A stretch of 64,000 nucleotides of DNA, from NCBI GenBank assembly GCA_937926105.1, contig CALANS010000182.1, positions 1-64,000 of the forward strand. Reading direction: 5' to 3'. The position numbers and the translations under genes are program-made. The notes below the pieces were generated by a model. It did not search any database. It was not told the origin of the DNA and saw nothing but the letters and a program-made list of their open reading frames with translations. Positions 1 to 8,735 of this stretch are shown piece by piece. Source of the stretch: an uncultured Actinomycetes bacterium (GTDB taxonomy: Bacteria; Actinomycetota; Actinomycetes; Mycobacteriales; Nakamurellaceae). Position 1 is the stretch's first letter; each line of letters opens with the position of its first letter.

Positions 1-66
1 ACAGCTCGAGACAGCTCGAGACAGCTCGAGACAGCTCGAGACAGCTCGAGACAGCTCGAGACAGCA
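1..66. repeat. Tandem 10-bp repeat at window edge
   Basis: Six perfect head-to-tail copies of ACAGCTCGAG, then a degenerate seventh (ACAGCAGAGC). The array is cut by the left edge, so its full length is unknown. It lies upstream of metF. Each unit holds the palindrome CTCGAG. No coding role is visible. Confidence 0.9.
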
Positions 67-178
67 GAGCATCGGTCCTCATCGCCGCCGCCGTCACCGC
101 TGCCCGGCCTGTCACCGCCGCCCGGCCCGCACCCGCCGGCCGTCCGGGCAGCCCCCTTGCGGCCGATAGGATTCGGCC

Positions 179-1093
179 ATGGTGACCGTGCGCGAGCAGC
201 TGGCCACCTCGGGACCGCACTTCTCGGTCGAGTTCTTCCCGCCCCGCGACGGTGACGAGGAATCCGCGCTGTGGCATGCGATCCGTCGGTTGGAGGCGCA
301 CCGCCCGGCATTCGTGTCCGTCACCTACGGGGCGGGAGGCTCGCACCGGGATCGCACCATCAGGGTCACCGAGCGGATCGCCGCGCAGACCACCCTGTTG
401 CCGGTCGCGCACCTGACCGCGGTCGGGCACACCGTCGCCGAGTTGCGCCAGGTGATCGGCTCCTACGCCGCAGCCGGCATCCGCAACATTCTGGCGCTGC
501 GCGGCGATCCACCGGGGACCGACCCGTTGGCCCCCTGGGTGGCCACACCCGGTGGCCTGCAGCACGCCGACGAGCTGGTGTCGCTGACCCGCTCGCTCGG
601 TTCGTTTTGCGTCGGTGTGGCCGCCTACCCGACCGGGCACCCGCAGTCGCCGGACCTGGCCAGCGACACCCGGTATCTGGCCGGCAAGGTCGCCGCGGGC
701 GCGGATTTCGTGATCACCCAGATGCTGTTCTCGGCCGCCGACTATGTCGCGCTGCGGGACCGCGTGGCCGCCGCCGGCGTGTCGGTCCCGATCATCCCGG
801 GCATCATGCCGGTGACGAGTTCCGCGCGGCTGGCCCGGATCTGCCGGCTGTCCGGGCAGCCGGTGCCGCCCGAGCTGGCGGACCGGCTGCGCACCGTCGA
901 GGGCGATCCGGCAGCCGGCCGCGCGATCGGCCTGCGGCACGCCCTGGCGATGTGCCGCGAGCTGCTGGACCTGGGCGTCCCGTCGCTGCACTTCTATACC
1001 TTCAACCGGTCCACCATGACGCTGGAGCTGCTGGCCGCGCTGGGGATGGGTGCCGGGCGGCACCGAACCGCGGTCGCCCGAACCAGCAGCTGA
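179..1093 (+). CDS. metF: Methylenetetrahydrofolate reductase (MetF)
   Basis: Predicted flavoprotein of 304 aa reducing 5,10-methylene-THF to 5-methyl-THF, the methyl donor for methionine synthesis, in the cytosol. Visible family signatures are the N-terminal SVEFFPPRDGDE strand, LALRGDPPG near residue 105, the ADFVITQMLF segment around residue 180 and the C-terminal LHFYTFNRS motif. Length matches bacterial MetF (about 290-310 aa), forming a single TIM barrel without the eukaryotic regulatory domain. The ATG start lies just before the conserved N-terminus. The next gene follows 33 bp downstream on the same strand. Confidence 0.95.
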   Translation: MVTVREQLATSGPHFSVEFFPPRDGDEESALWHAIRRLEAHRPAFVSVTYGAGGSHRDRTIRVTERIAAQTTLLPVAHLTAVGHTVAELRQVIGSYAAAGIRNILALRGDPPGTDPLAPWVATPGGLQHADELVSLTRSLGSFCVGVAAYPTGHPQSPDLASDTRYLAGKVAAGADFVITQMLFSAADYVALRDRVAAAGVSVPIIPGIMPVTSSARLARICRLSGQPVPPELADRLRTVEGDPAAGRAIGLRHALAMCRELLDLGVPSLHFYTFNRSTMTLELLAALGMGAGRHRTAVARTSS

Positions 1094-1126
1094 CCGACCG
1101 GACCAACGACCCGCGGGGGTGATGAG

Positions 1127-2644
1127 GTGGACGTCCGACTCCCCGCCGCCTTCGGTCTGTCCGCCCTGGTACTGATCCTGGCCGTGGTCGCCGTCCGGGT
1201 TTCGCGCCGGTTCGGATTGCCCACCCTGCTGCTGTACCTGGGCATCGGCATGCTGCTGGGCAACGCCGGGTTCGGCATCGACTTTTCCAACACCCTGCTG
1301 ACCGAGCATCTCGGCCTCGCGGCGCTGGTGTTCATCCTCACCGAGGGTGGCCTGACCACCCGGTGGGCCACCGTGCGGCCGGCGCTGGGGCTGGGGGCGT
1401 GCCTGGCGACGGTGTCCGTGGCGGTGTCCATCGCGGTGGCCGGGACCGGGGTGCACCTGCTGATGGGCTTCGACTGGCGCACCTCGCTCACCTGGGGTGC
1501 GGTGTTGTCCAGTACCGACGTGGCCGCGGTGTTCTCGGTGTTGCGCGGGGTGGGGGTTCGGCCCCGGCTGGCCGCCGCGCTGGAGTTGGAGTCCGGCCTG
1601 AACGACGCTCCCGTGGTGATCGCGGTGCTGCTGTTCGCAGGCGGCGGCGAGATCAGCTGGACCGACCCGCTGTTGGTGGTCTACGAGCTGATCGCCGGCG
1701 CGGCGGTCGGCCTGGCACTGGGCTTCGCCGGATCTTGGTGGCTGCGCCGCGGTGCCCTGCCCGCCAACGGCCTGTACCCGCTGGCCACCATCGCGGTCGC
1801 CGGCGGCGCCTACGCGGTGGCGCAGTTCGCGCACTCCTCCGGGTTTCTGGCCACCTACCTGGCCGCGCTGGTGCTGGGCAACAGCGCGCTGCCGCAGCGG
1901 GCCTCGACGCTGTCGTTCGCCGAGGGACTGGGCTGGGTGGCGCAGATCGGGCTGTTCGTGCTGCTCGGCCTGTACGTCGACCCGACCAAGCTGCCCGCCG
2001 CCCTGGTGCCCGGCGTGCTGATCGGTCTGATGGTGCTGGTGTTGGCCCGCCCGCTGTCGGTGATCGCGGCGGCGCTGCCATTCCGATTACCGTGGCGCGA
2101 GCAGGTCTTCCTGTCCTATTCGGGGCTGCGCGGCGCGGTGCCCATCGTGCTGGCGCTGATCCCGCTCACCCTGGGCCAGGCGCACAGCGCGGAGCTGGTG
2201 GCCGTGATCGTGGTCGCCGTGGTGATCTACACGTTGCTGCAAGGCACCTCGCTGCCCGCGGTGGCGCGCGCCCTGAGGGTGGTGGGGGACGGCGGCGAGG
2301 CCGAGGAGGTGCACATCGACGTCGCACCGCTGGAGGAGATGGGCGCGCATGTGTTGCAGGTGCGCATCCCGGACGGGTCGCGGATGCATGGGGTGTACCT
2401 GACCGAGCTGCGGCTGCCTGCCGGGTCAGTGGTGGCGCTGGTGCTGCGGGCCGGAGCGGGCGTCACGATCGACCGGACGACCCGGCTGCAGGCCGGCGAC
2501 CAGCTGCTGATCGTCACTCCGGAGCGGGTGCGGGCGGCGACCGAGCGGCGGCTGCGGGCGGTGGCCAGGGGCGGGGCGCTGGCCGACTGGTTTGCCGGGC
2601 GATCGGCGACGCGGGACGGGCGGCGGTCCGGCGAGCCCGGGTGA
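1127..2644 (+). CDS. CPA1-type K+/H+ (cation/proton) antiporter with C-terminal RCK_C domain
   Basis: Membrane antiporter of 505 aa. Residues about 1-390 give roughly 12 hydrophobic segments of the Na+/H+ exchanger fold. The transport-site motifs are STDVAAVFS near residue 130 and ESGLNDAP near residue 150, the ND pair being typical of CPA1/NhaP proteins. Residues about 400-480 form a TrkA_C/RCK_C-like regulatory domain (strands around VLQVRIPDG and LQAGDQLLIVTP). Its architecture is that of NhaP2/CvrA K+/H+ antiporters. The GTG start at 1127 gives an intact first helix. Ion specificity cannot be read from sequence. Confidence 0.88.
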   Translation: MDVRLPAAFGLSALVLILAVVAVRVSRRFGLPTLLLYLGIGMLLGNAGFGIDFSNTLLTEHLGLAALVFILTEGGLTTRWATVRPALGLGACLATVSVAVSIAVAGTGVHLLMGFDWRTSLTWGAVLSSTDVAAVFSVLRGVGVRPRLAAALELESGLNDAPVVIAVLLFAGGGEISWTDPLLVVYELIAGAAVGLALGFAGSWWLRRGALPANGLYPLATIAVAGGAYAVAQFAHSSGFLATYLAALVLGNSALPQRASTLSFAEGLGWVAQIGLFVLLGLYVDPTKLPAALVPGVLIGLMVLVLARPLSVIAAALPFRLPWREQVFLSYSGLRGAVPIVLALIPLTLGQAHSAELVAVIVVAVVIYTLLQGTSLPAVARALRVVGDGGEAEEVHIDVAPLEEMGAHVLQVRIPDGSRMHGVYLTELRLPAGSVVALVLRAGAGVTIDRTTRLQAGDQLLIVTPERVRAATERRLRAVARGGALADWFAGRSATRDGRRSGEPG

Positions 2645-2662
2645 GTTTGCAAGACTGGACCG

Positions 2663-3490
2663 GTGACGACGCACCAGCCCACCGACCCAGTCGGCGCCCC
2701 GCGGGACCCGGACGCGCCCGGGGCGCCGCCGGACACCCCCGCCCCGGCCGGGCGGGTGGCGTGGTGGCGGGCGTTGCTGCTGATCGGTATCGCCGTCGCC
2801 GTGTTGATCGTCGACGTGATCACCAAGGCGGTCGTGGTGGCGACCATCGACCCGGGGGAGAACATCCGAATCCTCGGCGGCCTGGTCTATCTGACCCAGA
2901 TCCGCAATGCCGGGGCGGCGTTCTCGATGGCGACCGGGATGACCTGGGTGCTGGCGATCATCGCATTCGCGGTCGTCGCCTTCATCGTGCGGATGGCGCC
3001 TCGGCTGCGCTCCACACCGTGGGCCGTGTGCCTGGGGTTGGTGCTGGGCGGGGCGTTGGGCAACCTCACCGACCGGGTGTTCAGAGCGCCCGGATTCCTC
3101 CAGGGCCACGTGGTCGACTTCATTTCGGTGTTCGCGCCGGATGCGCAGCGCTTCCCGGCATTCAACGCTGCGGACTCGGCGATCACCATCGGCGGCGTCA
3201 TGCTGGTATTGATCGCGCTGCTGGGCTACGACTTCGACGGCGGGCGGCACCGCGGCAAGGGCGCCAGGACGGCGGCGACGCAGCCAGACGGTGGAGACAC
3301 GGCCGGTGCCGGGACCGATGCGGGTCGAGACGGTGACGGGACCGGTGGGGATCCAGACGGTGACGAGACCGGTGGAGGCGGAGTCGGTGACGGGGTGACC
3401 GGGATCGCCGGCGGTGACGGTGCAGATGCGGGCGAGGCCGGTGACGGGACCGGCGGGAACGACCCCGGGGACCGCCGGACCGATGGGTGA
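2663..3490 (+). CDS. lspA: Lipoprotein signal peptidase LspA with low-complexity C-terminal tail
   Basis: Signal peptidase II, the aspartic protease that removes signal peptides from prolipoproteins at the membrane. The four-helix core spans residues about 30-195. The catalytic aspartates are D137 in GNLTDR and D171 in FNAADSAI. Usual LspA proteins have 150-200 aa; this one has 275, because about 80 Gly/Asp/Thr-rich residues encoded by imperfect ACGGTGACGGGACCGG-type repeats (about 3290-3480) follow the last helix. The N-terminal 30 residues are Pro-rich. The GTG start lies 18 bp after the antiporter stop. The end overlaps the next gene by 8 bp. Its substrates would include the two lipoproteins encoded at 21409 and 37502. 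Confidence 0.93.
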   Translation: MTTHQPTDPVGAPRDPDAPGAPPDTPAPAGRVAWWRALLLIGIAVAVLIVDVITKAVVVATIDPGENIRILGGLVYLTQIRNAGAAFSMATGMTWVLAIIAFAVVAFIVRMAPRLRSTPWAVCLGLVLGGALGNLTDRVFRAPGFLQGHVVDFISVFAPDAQRFPAFNAADSAITIGGVMLVLIALLGYDFDGGRHRGKGARTAATQPDGGDTAGAGTDAGRDGDGTGGDPDGDETGGGGVGDGVTGIAGGDGADAGEAGDGTGGNDPGDRRTDG

Positions 3491-4412
3491 GTTCCGCCGC
3501 CTTCCGGTGCCCGACGGCCTGGCCGGGCTGCGCGCGGATGCCGGGCTGGCCCGGCTGCTGGGCCTGAGCCGGACCAGAGTGGCCGGCATGCTCGACGCCG
3601 GCGAGGTCACCGTGGACGGGCTGCCGCTCGGACGTTCGTCACCGCTGGATTCCGGCAGCTGGCTGGAACTCACCCTGCCCGACCCGCCCGCCGCGCCCAC
3701 GGTCACCGCCCTGCCGGTCGACGGTCTGCGGGTGCTGTACACCGACGCCGACATCGTGGTGGTGGATAAACCGGTCGGGGTGGCCGCCCACCCCAGCCCG
3801 GGCTGGACCGGCCCGACGGTGCTCGGCGGGCTGGCGGCGGCCGGCATCACCCTGACCACGTCCGGTGCGGCGGAACGGCAAGGCATCGTGCACCGGCTGG
3901 ATGTCGGCACCACCGGGGTGATGGTGCTGGCGCGCAGCGAGCACGCCTACACGGTGCTCAAGGACGCGTTCCGGCAGCGCACCGTGGACAAGGTCTATCA
4001 CGCGATCGCGCAGGGGCACCCGGACCCCACATCCGGCACGATCGACGCGCCGATCGGGCGACACCCCAAGGCGGACTACAAGTTCGCCGTGGTGGCCGGC
4101 GGTCGGGACAGCATCACGCACTACGAGACGATCGAGGCGTTCCCGGCTGCGACGTTGCTGCGGGTGCACCTGGAGACGGGACGGACCCACCAGATCCGGG
4201 TGCACTTCGCGGCGGTGCGTCACCCCCTGGTGGGCGACCGAACCTACGGTGCCGACCCGGCCCTGGCACAGCGGCTATCGCTGTCCCGGCAGTGGCTGCA
4301 CGCCCGGTCGCTGAGCTTCGCGCATCCTGCGGACGGCCGGTCGGTGACGTTCACCAGCGAGTACCCGGACGACCTGGCCCACGCCCTGGACCTGTTGCGC
4401 GCCACCGGGTAA
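3483..4412 (+). CDS. RluD-family 23S rRNA pseudouridine synthase
   Basis: A 309-aa member of the RsuA/RluA superfamily: an N-terminal S4 RNA-binding domain (residues about 12-70, [16 protein letters not shown]) followed by the catalytic domain. The catalytic Asp lies in [16 protein letters not shown], the RluA-family HRLD motif, near residue 138. [15 protein letters not shown] and [10 protein letters not shown] are also conserved. An upstream in-frame start at 3414 exists but would lie wholly inside lspA and add a repeat-encoded tail. The ATG at 3483 overlaps the lspA stop by 8 bp and gives the expected N-terminus. The lspA–rluD-type pairing is common in actinobacteria and other bacteria. Confidence 0.93.
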   Translation: MGEFRRLPVPDGLAGLRADAGLARLLGLSRTRVAGMLDAGEVTVDGLPLGRSSPLDSGSWLELTLPDPPAAPTVTALPVDGLRVLYTDADIVVVDKPVGVAAHPSPGWTGPTVLGGLAAAGITLTTSGAAERQGIVHRLDVGTTGVMVLARSEHAYTVLKDAFRQRTVDKVYHAIAQGHPDPTSGTIDAPIGRHPKADYKFAVVAGGRDSITHYETIEAFPAATLLRVHLETGRTHQIRVHFAAVRHPLVGDRTYGADPALAQRLSLSRQWLHARSLSFAHPADGRSVTFTSEYPDDLAHALDLLRATG

Positions 4413-4428
4413 CCGGAAGGAGACTGGC

Positions 4429-4995
4429 ATGGACTGGGGTCGGGAACTGGCCGAGCAGATCACCTGGCATTGGCGGGCGCAATTGCGGCCCCGGCTGGAG
4501 GGGCTGACCGACGAGGAGTACTTCTGGGAACCGGTGCCGGGCTGCTGGAGTGTCCGCCCACGTGCCGAGGCGACCACCCCGACGGCGGCGGGCGGCGGCG
4601 ACTACGTCATCGACTATGCCTACCCGGCACCCATACCGGCGCCGGTGACCACCATCGCGTGGCGCATCGGGCACATCCTGGTGGGCGTCCTCGGGTGGCG
4701 TAACGCGCGCTATTTCGGAGGACCGCAGGTCGACTTCGACACCTACGTCTTCCCAGTCGGGGCCGTCGACGCGCTGCGCAGGCTGGATCAGGAGTATGCG
4801 ACCTGGGTGGCAGGTATCACGGCGCTGACCGGTGACGAGCTGGCGGAAAACTGTCGAGAGCCGGGATTCGAGAACAGCAGCATAGCGGCGCTGGTGCTGC
4901 ACATCCATCGCGAGCTCATTCATCACGGCGCCGAGATTGCGCTACTGCGCGATCTGTACACCTGGCGAGAGACCGGGCGGCCCATCCGCTCGTGA
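4429..4995 (+). CDS. DinB-like / mycothiol-dependent-isomerase-fold protein
   Basis: A 188-aa cytosolic protein of the DinB/YfiT metalloenzyme superfamily (four-helix bundle). Supporting features are the N-terminal helix with TWHWRAQLRPRLEGLTDEEY, a central IAWRIGHILVGVLGWRN segment containing the usual first metal-ligand His, and a C-terminal HIHRELIHHGAEIALLRDLY helix containing the HxxxH-type ligands. Such actinobacterial proteins are thought to be thiol (mycothiol)-dependent transferases, but the substrate here is unknown. ATG at 4429 follows the SD-like GGAAGGAGA. It is convergent with the next gene. Confidence 0.8.
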   Translation: MDWGRELAEQITWHWRAQLRPRLEGLTDEEYFWEPVPGCWSVRPRAEATTPTAAGGGDYVIDYAYPAPIPAPVTTIAWRIGHILVGVLGWRNARYFGGPQVDFDTYVFPVGAVDALRRLDQEYATWVAGITALTGDELAENCREPGFENSSIAALVLHIHRELIHHGAEIALLRDLYTWRETGRPIRS

Positions 4996-5003
4996 CGCGC
5001 GCT

Positions 5004-5036
5004 CGCCGGGGGAACGTCGGCCTGGCCCCCGCGGGA
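5004..5036. terminator. GC stem between convergent genes
   Basis: Runs of CCGGGGG and CCCCCGCG around a 13-nt loop sit between the ends of the DinB-like gene and the leftward gene at 5037. The position suits a bidirectional terminator. There is no T-tract, so efficiency is uncertain. Confidence 0.35.
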
Positions 5037-6245
5037 TCAGGGCGCGATCGGCCAGCCGACGATGGTCTGCGGGATGTCCGGCCGGATGCACCATTTGAGT
5101 CCGGCCAGCACCGTTTCGGACGGGATCAGGAACACCGACCAGCCGTCGGCCGTGCGGCCGGGGGCGACACCTACCCCGAAGGCCGGATGCGTGGCGACGG
5201 CGACGTTGGCCCGGCCCAGCAGCACGTGCGCGTCGGTCTCCAGCACCAGGTTGGCGTCGCCCACCGGGTAGTAGTGCGCCTGGCCGGCATTCTGCACCGA
5301 GCTGTGCACCAGCACCGCGCGCTGGCCGGGTTCCATCCGGTATCCGGCGTCGGTGAGCACCGCGTCGCCCGGGTCGAGGACCGCCAGGACCGTCACGGTC
5401 AGCTGCTCGCCGCCCGGTCCGGTGACATGCTGCGGTTCCCAGCGCGGTGGCCCCGGTGTCACGGGACTCGCCGATGACGGCGGATTGGCCGGTGCTGCGG
5501 TTTCGGGTGGTGCTGGGGGTTCGGCAGGCACCGCCGGCGCCTCGTCGACGCGCGCCCAGGACGAGCTGCCAGCCGGTCCCCAGGCCGAGCCTGCGTCCGG
5601 CGCACCGCCGGGTTCTGCGGTGTCTGGCGCGGGGCTGCCGACCGGAGGGGCGTCGGGAGCCGGTTCGGCGGCCGGCACCGGCCCGGACGCCGGCGCCTCC
5701 GGCTGTCCGAACGGGGGCTGACCCAGCGGCACCGCACCGGCAATCGCCTGTTCGTGCGGGGGCACCGGCGAGGCCGGCGGCAACAGCACCGGTGCCGGTA
5801 CCCCCGGCGTCGCAGCGGCTCCGGTGGGTGACGATGCCGGCGCCGGCATGCCCGGCGGCGCGACGACCGGCACCGGCGGCGCCGTCGTCAGCTGGACGGC
5901 CACCGGCGGCTGCGGGCCGGACATCGATGCCTCGGCAGGCCCCGGCACCGGCGGGGCGCCCGTAGCGGGCGCCGGTTGATGGCTCGTCAGCGGGACCCCG
6001 CTCGTCGCCGGACCGGACTGCGCGATGTGCCACAGCTGCTGCCGGTCGCCGTCGGCCACCAGGCGCAGCGGCAGTCCACGCTCGGCCATCGACACCAGCC
6101 GGAGTGCCGCCTCCGCCTGGCTCATCCGCGCGTTCCATGCCGCGTTCGCCAGCGGGATGTAGGCGTTGTTGATCAGCTCGGCCAGCAGCCGCAGATCATC
6201 GGTGTCCGGGATCGGTCGGTCGGCCGGAAGATCGGGGATCGTCAC
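5037..6245 (-). CDS. Pro/Ala-rich protein with DUF4352-like C-terminal domain
   Basis: Not assigned to a known function. The 402-aa product starts at GTG 6245 (TIPDLPADRP…). Residues about 15-70 form a helical segment (LLAELINNAYIPLANAAW…). Residues about 80-265 are Pro/Ala/Gly-rich and disordered. Residues about 270-400 form a compact β-rich domain (QLTVTVLAVLDPGD, PGQRAVLVHSSVQNAG, VFLIPSETVLAGLKW) that resembles Ig-like DUF4352 domains. No signal peptide or membrane helix is seen. A longer reading to 6599 would run through the promoter of the divergent protease gene and is not favoured. Confidence 0.65.
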   Translation of the reverse strand: MTIPDLPADRPIPDTDDLRLLAELINNAYIPLANAAWNARMSQAEAALRLVSMAERGLPLRLVADGDRQQLWHIAQSGPATSGVPLTSHQPAPATGAPPVPGPAEASMSGPQPPVAVQLTTAPPVPVVAPPGMPAPASSPTGAAATPGVPAPVLLPPASPVPPHEQAIAGAVPLGQPPFGQPEAPASGPVPAAEPAPDAPPVGSPAPDTAEPGGAPDAGSAWGPAGSSSWARVDEAPAVPAEPPAPPETAAPANPPSSASPVTPGPPRWEPQHVTGPGGEQLTVTVLAVLDPGDAVLTDAGYRMEPGQRAVLVHSSVQNAGQAHYYPVGDANLVLETDAHVLLGRANVAVATHPAFGVGVAPGRTADGWSVFLIPSETVLAGLKWCIRPDIPQTIVGWPIAP

Positions 6246-6465
6246 AGCGCAAACGCTACCCGGAGCGTGGCCGCTTCGGCATGCGACCGGCGATGTGTCC
6301 CGGTTCGAGCGGTGTGGGCGGAGGACGGCGGTGCCCCAACGGAATCCACAGAAATCTGGTAGTGGCCGAGCGGCCGAGGCGGGCCTACGATCCGCCGTGG
6401 ACAGATCCGTCCAACACTCCGTCTCGAAGGGAGGTGCGCCCGCCCACCCGACGGACGCAACGCAC

Positions 6466-8493
6466 GTGAAACGCTCACGTATCACCCCACGAATCGCCCT
6501 ACTCGCTACCGCATGCACGGCCGCAGCAACGGTCCTGCTGGCCGTCGCTCCGGCGGCCTCCGCCCAGCCGGCGGGCCGCACCAGCGCCGTGTCGGGCAAT
6601 ACTCCCGGCTGGGTAGCGGTCGCTCAGCGGCTGGGCCCGGCGGACTCCGGCGAACGACTGGACCTGACGGTCTGGTTGCGGTTGCGCAACGAGGGCCAGC
6701 TGAAGCGGCAGCTGCGCGCGCAGTACACCCAGGGCAGCCGGAACTATCACTCCTGGCTCAACCAGGCGCAGTTCGACGCGGCGTATTCGCCGACGGACCA
6801 GCAGGTGCGGGCGGTGTCCAACTACCTGCGGGCGCGGGGCCTGACGGTCGGCGCGGTCGCGGACAACAACTTCTACGTCCACGCCAGCGGGTCGGTCGCG
6901 ACGGTGCAGAAGGCCTTCCATGTCGCGATCAACAACTACCGCTACCGCGGCAAGACCTACCAGGCGAACGCATCCGATCCCACCGTCTCCACCGCCGGCG
7001 GCGGGAACATCGCCTTCATCTCCGGCCTCAACAGTGCCGCCGCCTACCGGCCGGACATCGCCCGCGCTGCCGGCTCCGGGCCGAAGACCGCCGTGGTGTA
7101 CGACGTGCTGTGCGGCGACATGAACACGACGAAGACGCTGGACTTCACGGACAACTCCTCGCAGACCTTCACCGGATTCATTCCTTGCGGCTATGACGGC
7201 GACCAACTGCAGAAGGCCTACGGCGTCGATCAGGTCATCGACAGCGGGATCGACGGATCCGGCCAGACGGTGGCGATCGTGGACGCCTACGGCAGCCCGA
7301 CCATCCTGCAGGACGCCAACGCCTTCTCGGCTGCCTCCGGCCTGCCGGCACTGAACTCCTCGAACTTCCAGGTGATCTCGCCGCTGGGCACGGTCAACAA
7401 GAAGGAGTCCCCGGCCCAAGACCCGATTGGCTGGCAGGCCGAGGTGACGCTGGACGTCGAGGCCGTGCACGCGATGGCACCGGGCGCCAAGATCGTGCTG
7501 ATGGCGGCCCCGAACAACTACGCCGATCTGGACCAGACCATCAACTGGATCGTCGTGCACCACGTGGCCACCATCGTCACCAACAGCTGGGGGTTGTCCA
7601 CCGACCTGGCGGCACCCGGGCAGGCCAGCCGCGATGAGCGGATCTTCATGCAGGCGGCAGCCGAGGGCATTGGGCTGGACTTCTCCTCCGGCGACAATGG
7701 CGACGAGTTGGCCAACACCGGCGTTGCGAGCGTGGACTACCCGGCCAGTTCGCCGTGGGTGACGGCGGTCGGCGGCACCAGCCTGTTCTTGAACGGCGAC
7801 AACGGCTACGCCTTCGAGACCGGGTGGGGCAACGAGCTGTCCAGGTTGGCCTCCTGCGCGACGTCGGTGACGGACCCGAGCACCGGCTTGAAGGACTGCA
7901 CGACCTACGACGCCACCACGGCAGCCGACCTCGGCTTCCAGGGCGGCGCCGGCGGCGGGCTGAGCGCAAACTTCGCCGCGCAGCCCTGGCAATCCGCCGC
8001 GATCGGCTCCGATACCGCGGCCGGATTCGGCGTGGTCGGCACCCACCGCGCGGTGCCGGACGTCTCGATGCTGGCCGATCCGTACACCGGCATGAACGTC
8101 TACATCACCGATCTGTCGGCCGGCGACACGTCCCCCGAGGTCGAGCCGTACGGCGGCACCAGTCTCGCGTCGCCGCTGTTCGCCGGCATCTCGGCGTTGG
8201 TCGACCAGGCCAGGGCCGAGGCCGGGGTTGCACCGATGGGCCTGGCCTCTCAGTACCTGTACGGCCTGCCCGGTGTGGCGCTGCACGATGTCACCGCACC
8301 GCCAGCCGGCGCCGGTAACCCGGTGCCCGACGACCCGAACTCCATGGCGCTGTTCTACGGCAGCCGGTACAGCGGCACCCTGTTCAACGTGACCTTCAAC
8401 CAGGACAGCTCGCTGGCCACCGGTACCGGCTGGGACGACGTCACCGGCGTCGGCAGCCCGAACGCGCCGGCCTTCGTGAGCGCCCTGAGCTGA
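6466..8493 (+). CDS. Secreted S53 family peptidase (sedolisin/kumamolisin-type)
   Basis: A 675-aa exported acid-type serine-carboxyl protease. A Sec signal peptide (residues 1-38, KRSR followed by a hydrophobic stretch ending ASAQP) precedes the activation pro-domain (about 50-190; YHSWLNQAQF is a pro-kumamolisin hallmark). In the catalytic domain the triad is E326 and D330 in AEVTLDVE and S566 in GGTSLASP. An SSGDNG motif supplies the oxyanion Asp. The C-terminal DDVTGVGSPNAP forms the calcium site. GTG 6466 is chosen because it gives a clean signal peptide. An upstream GTG at 6397 is also in frame, and the GGGAGGTG at 6429 fits neither start well. Confidence 0.9.
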   Translation: MKRSRITPRIALLATACTAAATVLLAVAPAASAQPAGRTSAVSGNTPGWVAVAQRLGPADSGERLDLTVWLRLRNEGQLKRQLRAQYTQGSRNYHSWLNQAQFDAAYSPTDQQVRAVSNYLRARGLTVGAVADNNFYVHASGSVATVQKAFHVAINNYRYRGKTYQANASDPTVSTAGGGNIAFISGLNSAAAYRPDIARAAGSGPKTAVVYDVLCGDMNTTKTLDFTDNSSQTFTGFIPCGYDGDQLQKAYGVDQVIDSGIDGSGQTVAIVDAYGSPTILQDANAFSAASGLPALNSSNFQVISPLGTVNKKESPAQDPIGWQAEVTLDVEAVHAMAPGAKIVLMAAPNNYADLDQTINWIVVHHVATIVTNSWGLSTDLAAPGQASRDERIFMQAAAEGIGLDFSSGDNGDELANTGVASVDYPASSPWVTAVGGTSLFLNGDNGYAFETGWGNELSRLASCATSVTDPSTGLKDCTTYDATTAADLGFQGGAGGGLSANFAAQPWQSAAIGSDTAAGFGVVGTHRAVPDVSMLADPYTGMNVYITDLSAGDTSPEVEPYGGTSLASPLFAGISALVDQARAEAGVAPMGLASQYLYGLPGVALHDVTAPPAGAGNPVPDDPNSMALFYGSRYSGTLFNVTFNQDSSLATGTGWDDVTGVGSPNAPAFVSALS

Positions 8494-8735
8494 GCTAGGG
8501 GGCGGTGACGTGACCGGCGTGCTGCGGTGTGCCGGTCGGCGTGTCTTCGGTGTGTCTTCGGTGTATCCGCGTGGCGTCGCGGACGGCCCCGCGAGGCATC
8601 CCTGGACCGTCCGTCCCCCGTGCTAGAACTAGAGTCCTCACGGGGTTCCGGCCGCGGCCGGCAGCTCCGTGCGGGCATCGAGATCGGCCCCTGCCGGAAT
8701 TCGATAGAGCCGGGAACTGGGGAGAAGGGGCGCAC
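8494..8735. other. Intergenic region upstream of dnaE
   Basis: Holds a short direct repeat (GTGTCTTCGG twice near 8538-8560) and a possible -10 hexamer TAGAAC near 8626 with a weak TGGACC about 15 bp upstream. It ends with the strong dnaE ribosome-binding site GGAGAAGGGG at 8721. No gene is seen. Confidence 0.4.

Noticed and set aside
2426..3913. Long open frames opposite nhaP-type gene, lspA and rluD-type gene
   Set aside because: Antisense shadows caused by high GC at third codon positions; no family signatures or ribosome sites.
250..4850. CGGTGACGAG-like words in metF and the DinB-like gene as members of the DppD/HisD repeat family
   Set aside because: They encode conserved residues of those proteins and such words are expected by chance at this GC content.
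6246..6599. Longer N-terminus for the Pro-rich protein
   Set aside because: Would overlap the start of the divergent S53 peptidase and its signal peptide; GTG 6245 gives a sensible start.
8598..8640. dnaE promoter hexamers TGGACC/TAGAAC as a firm promoter call
   Set aside because: The spacing is 15 bp or 21 bp depending on the -10 chosen, so it was left as a possibility within the intergenic entry.
8529..8735. N-terminal extension of DnaE
   Set aside because: The PHP domain starts right after GTG 8736, which has a strong ribosome site.
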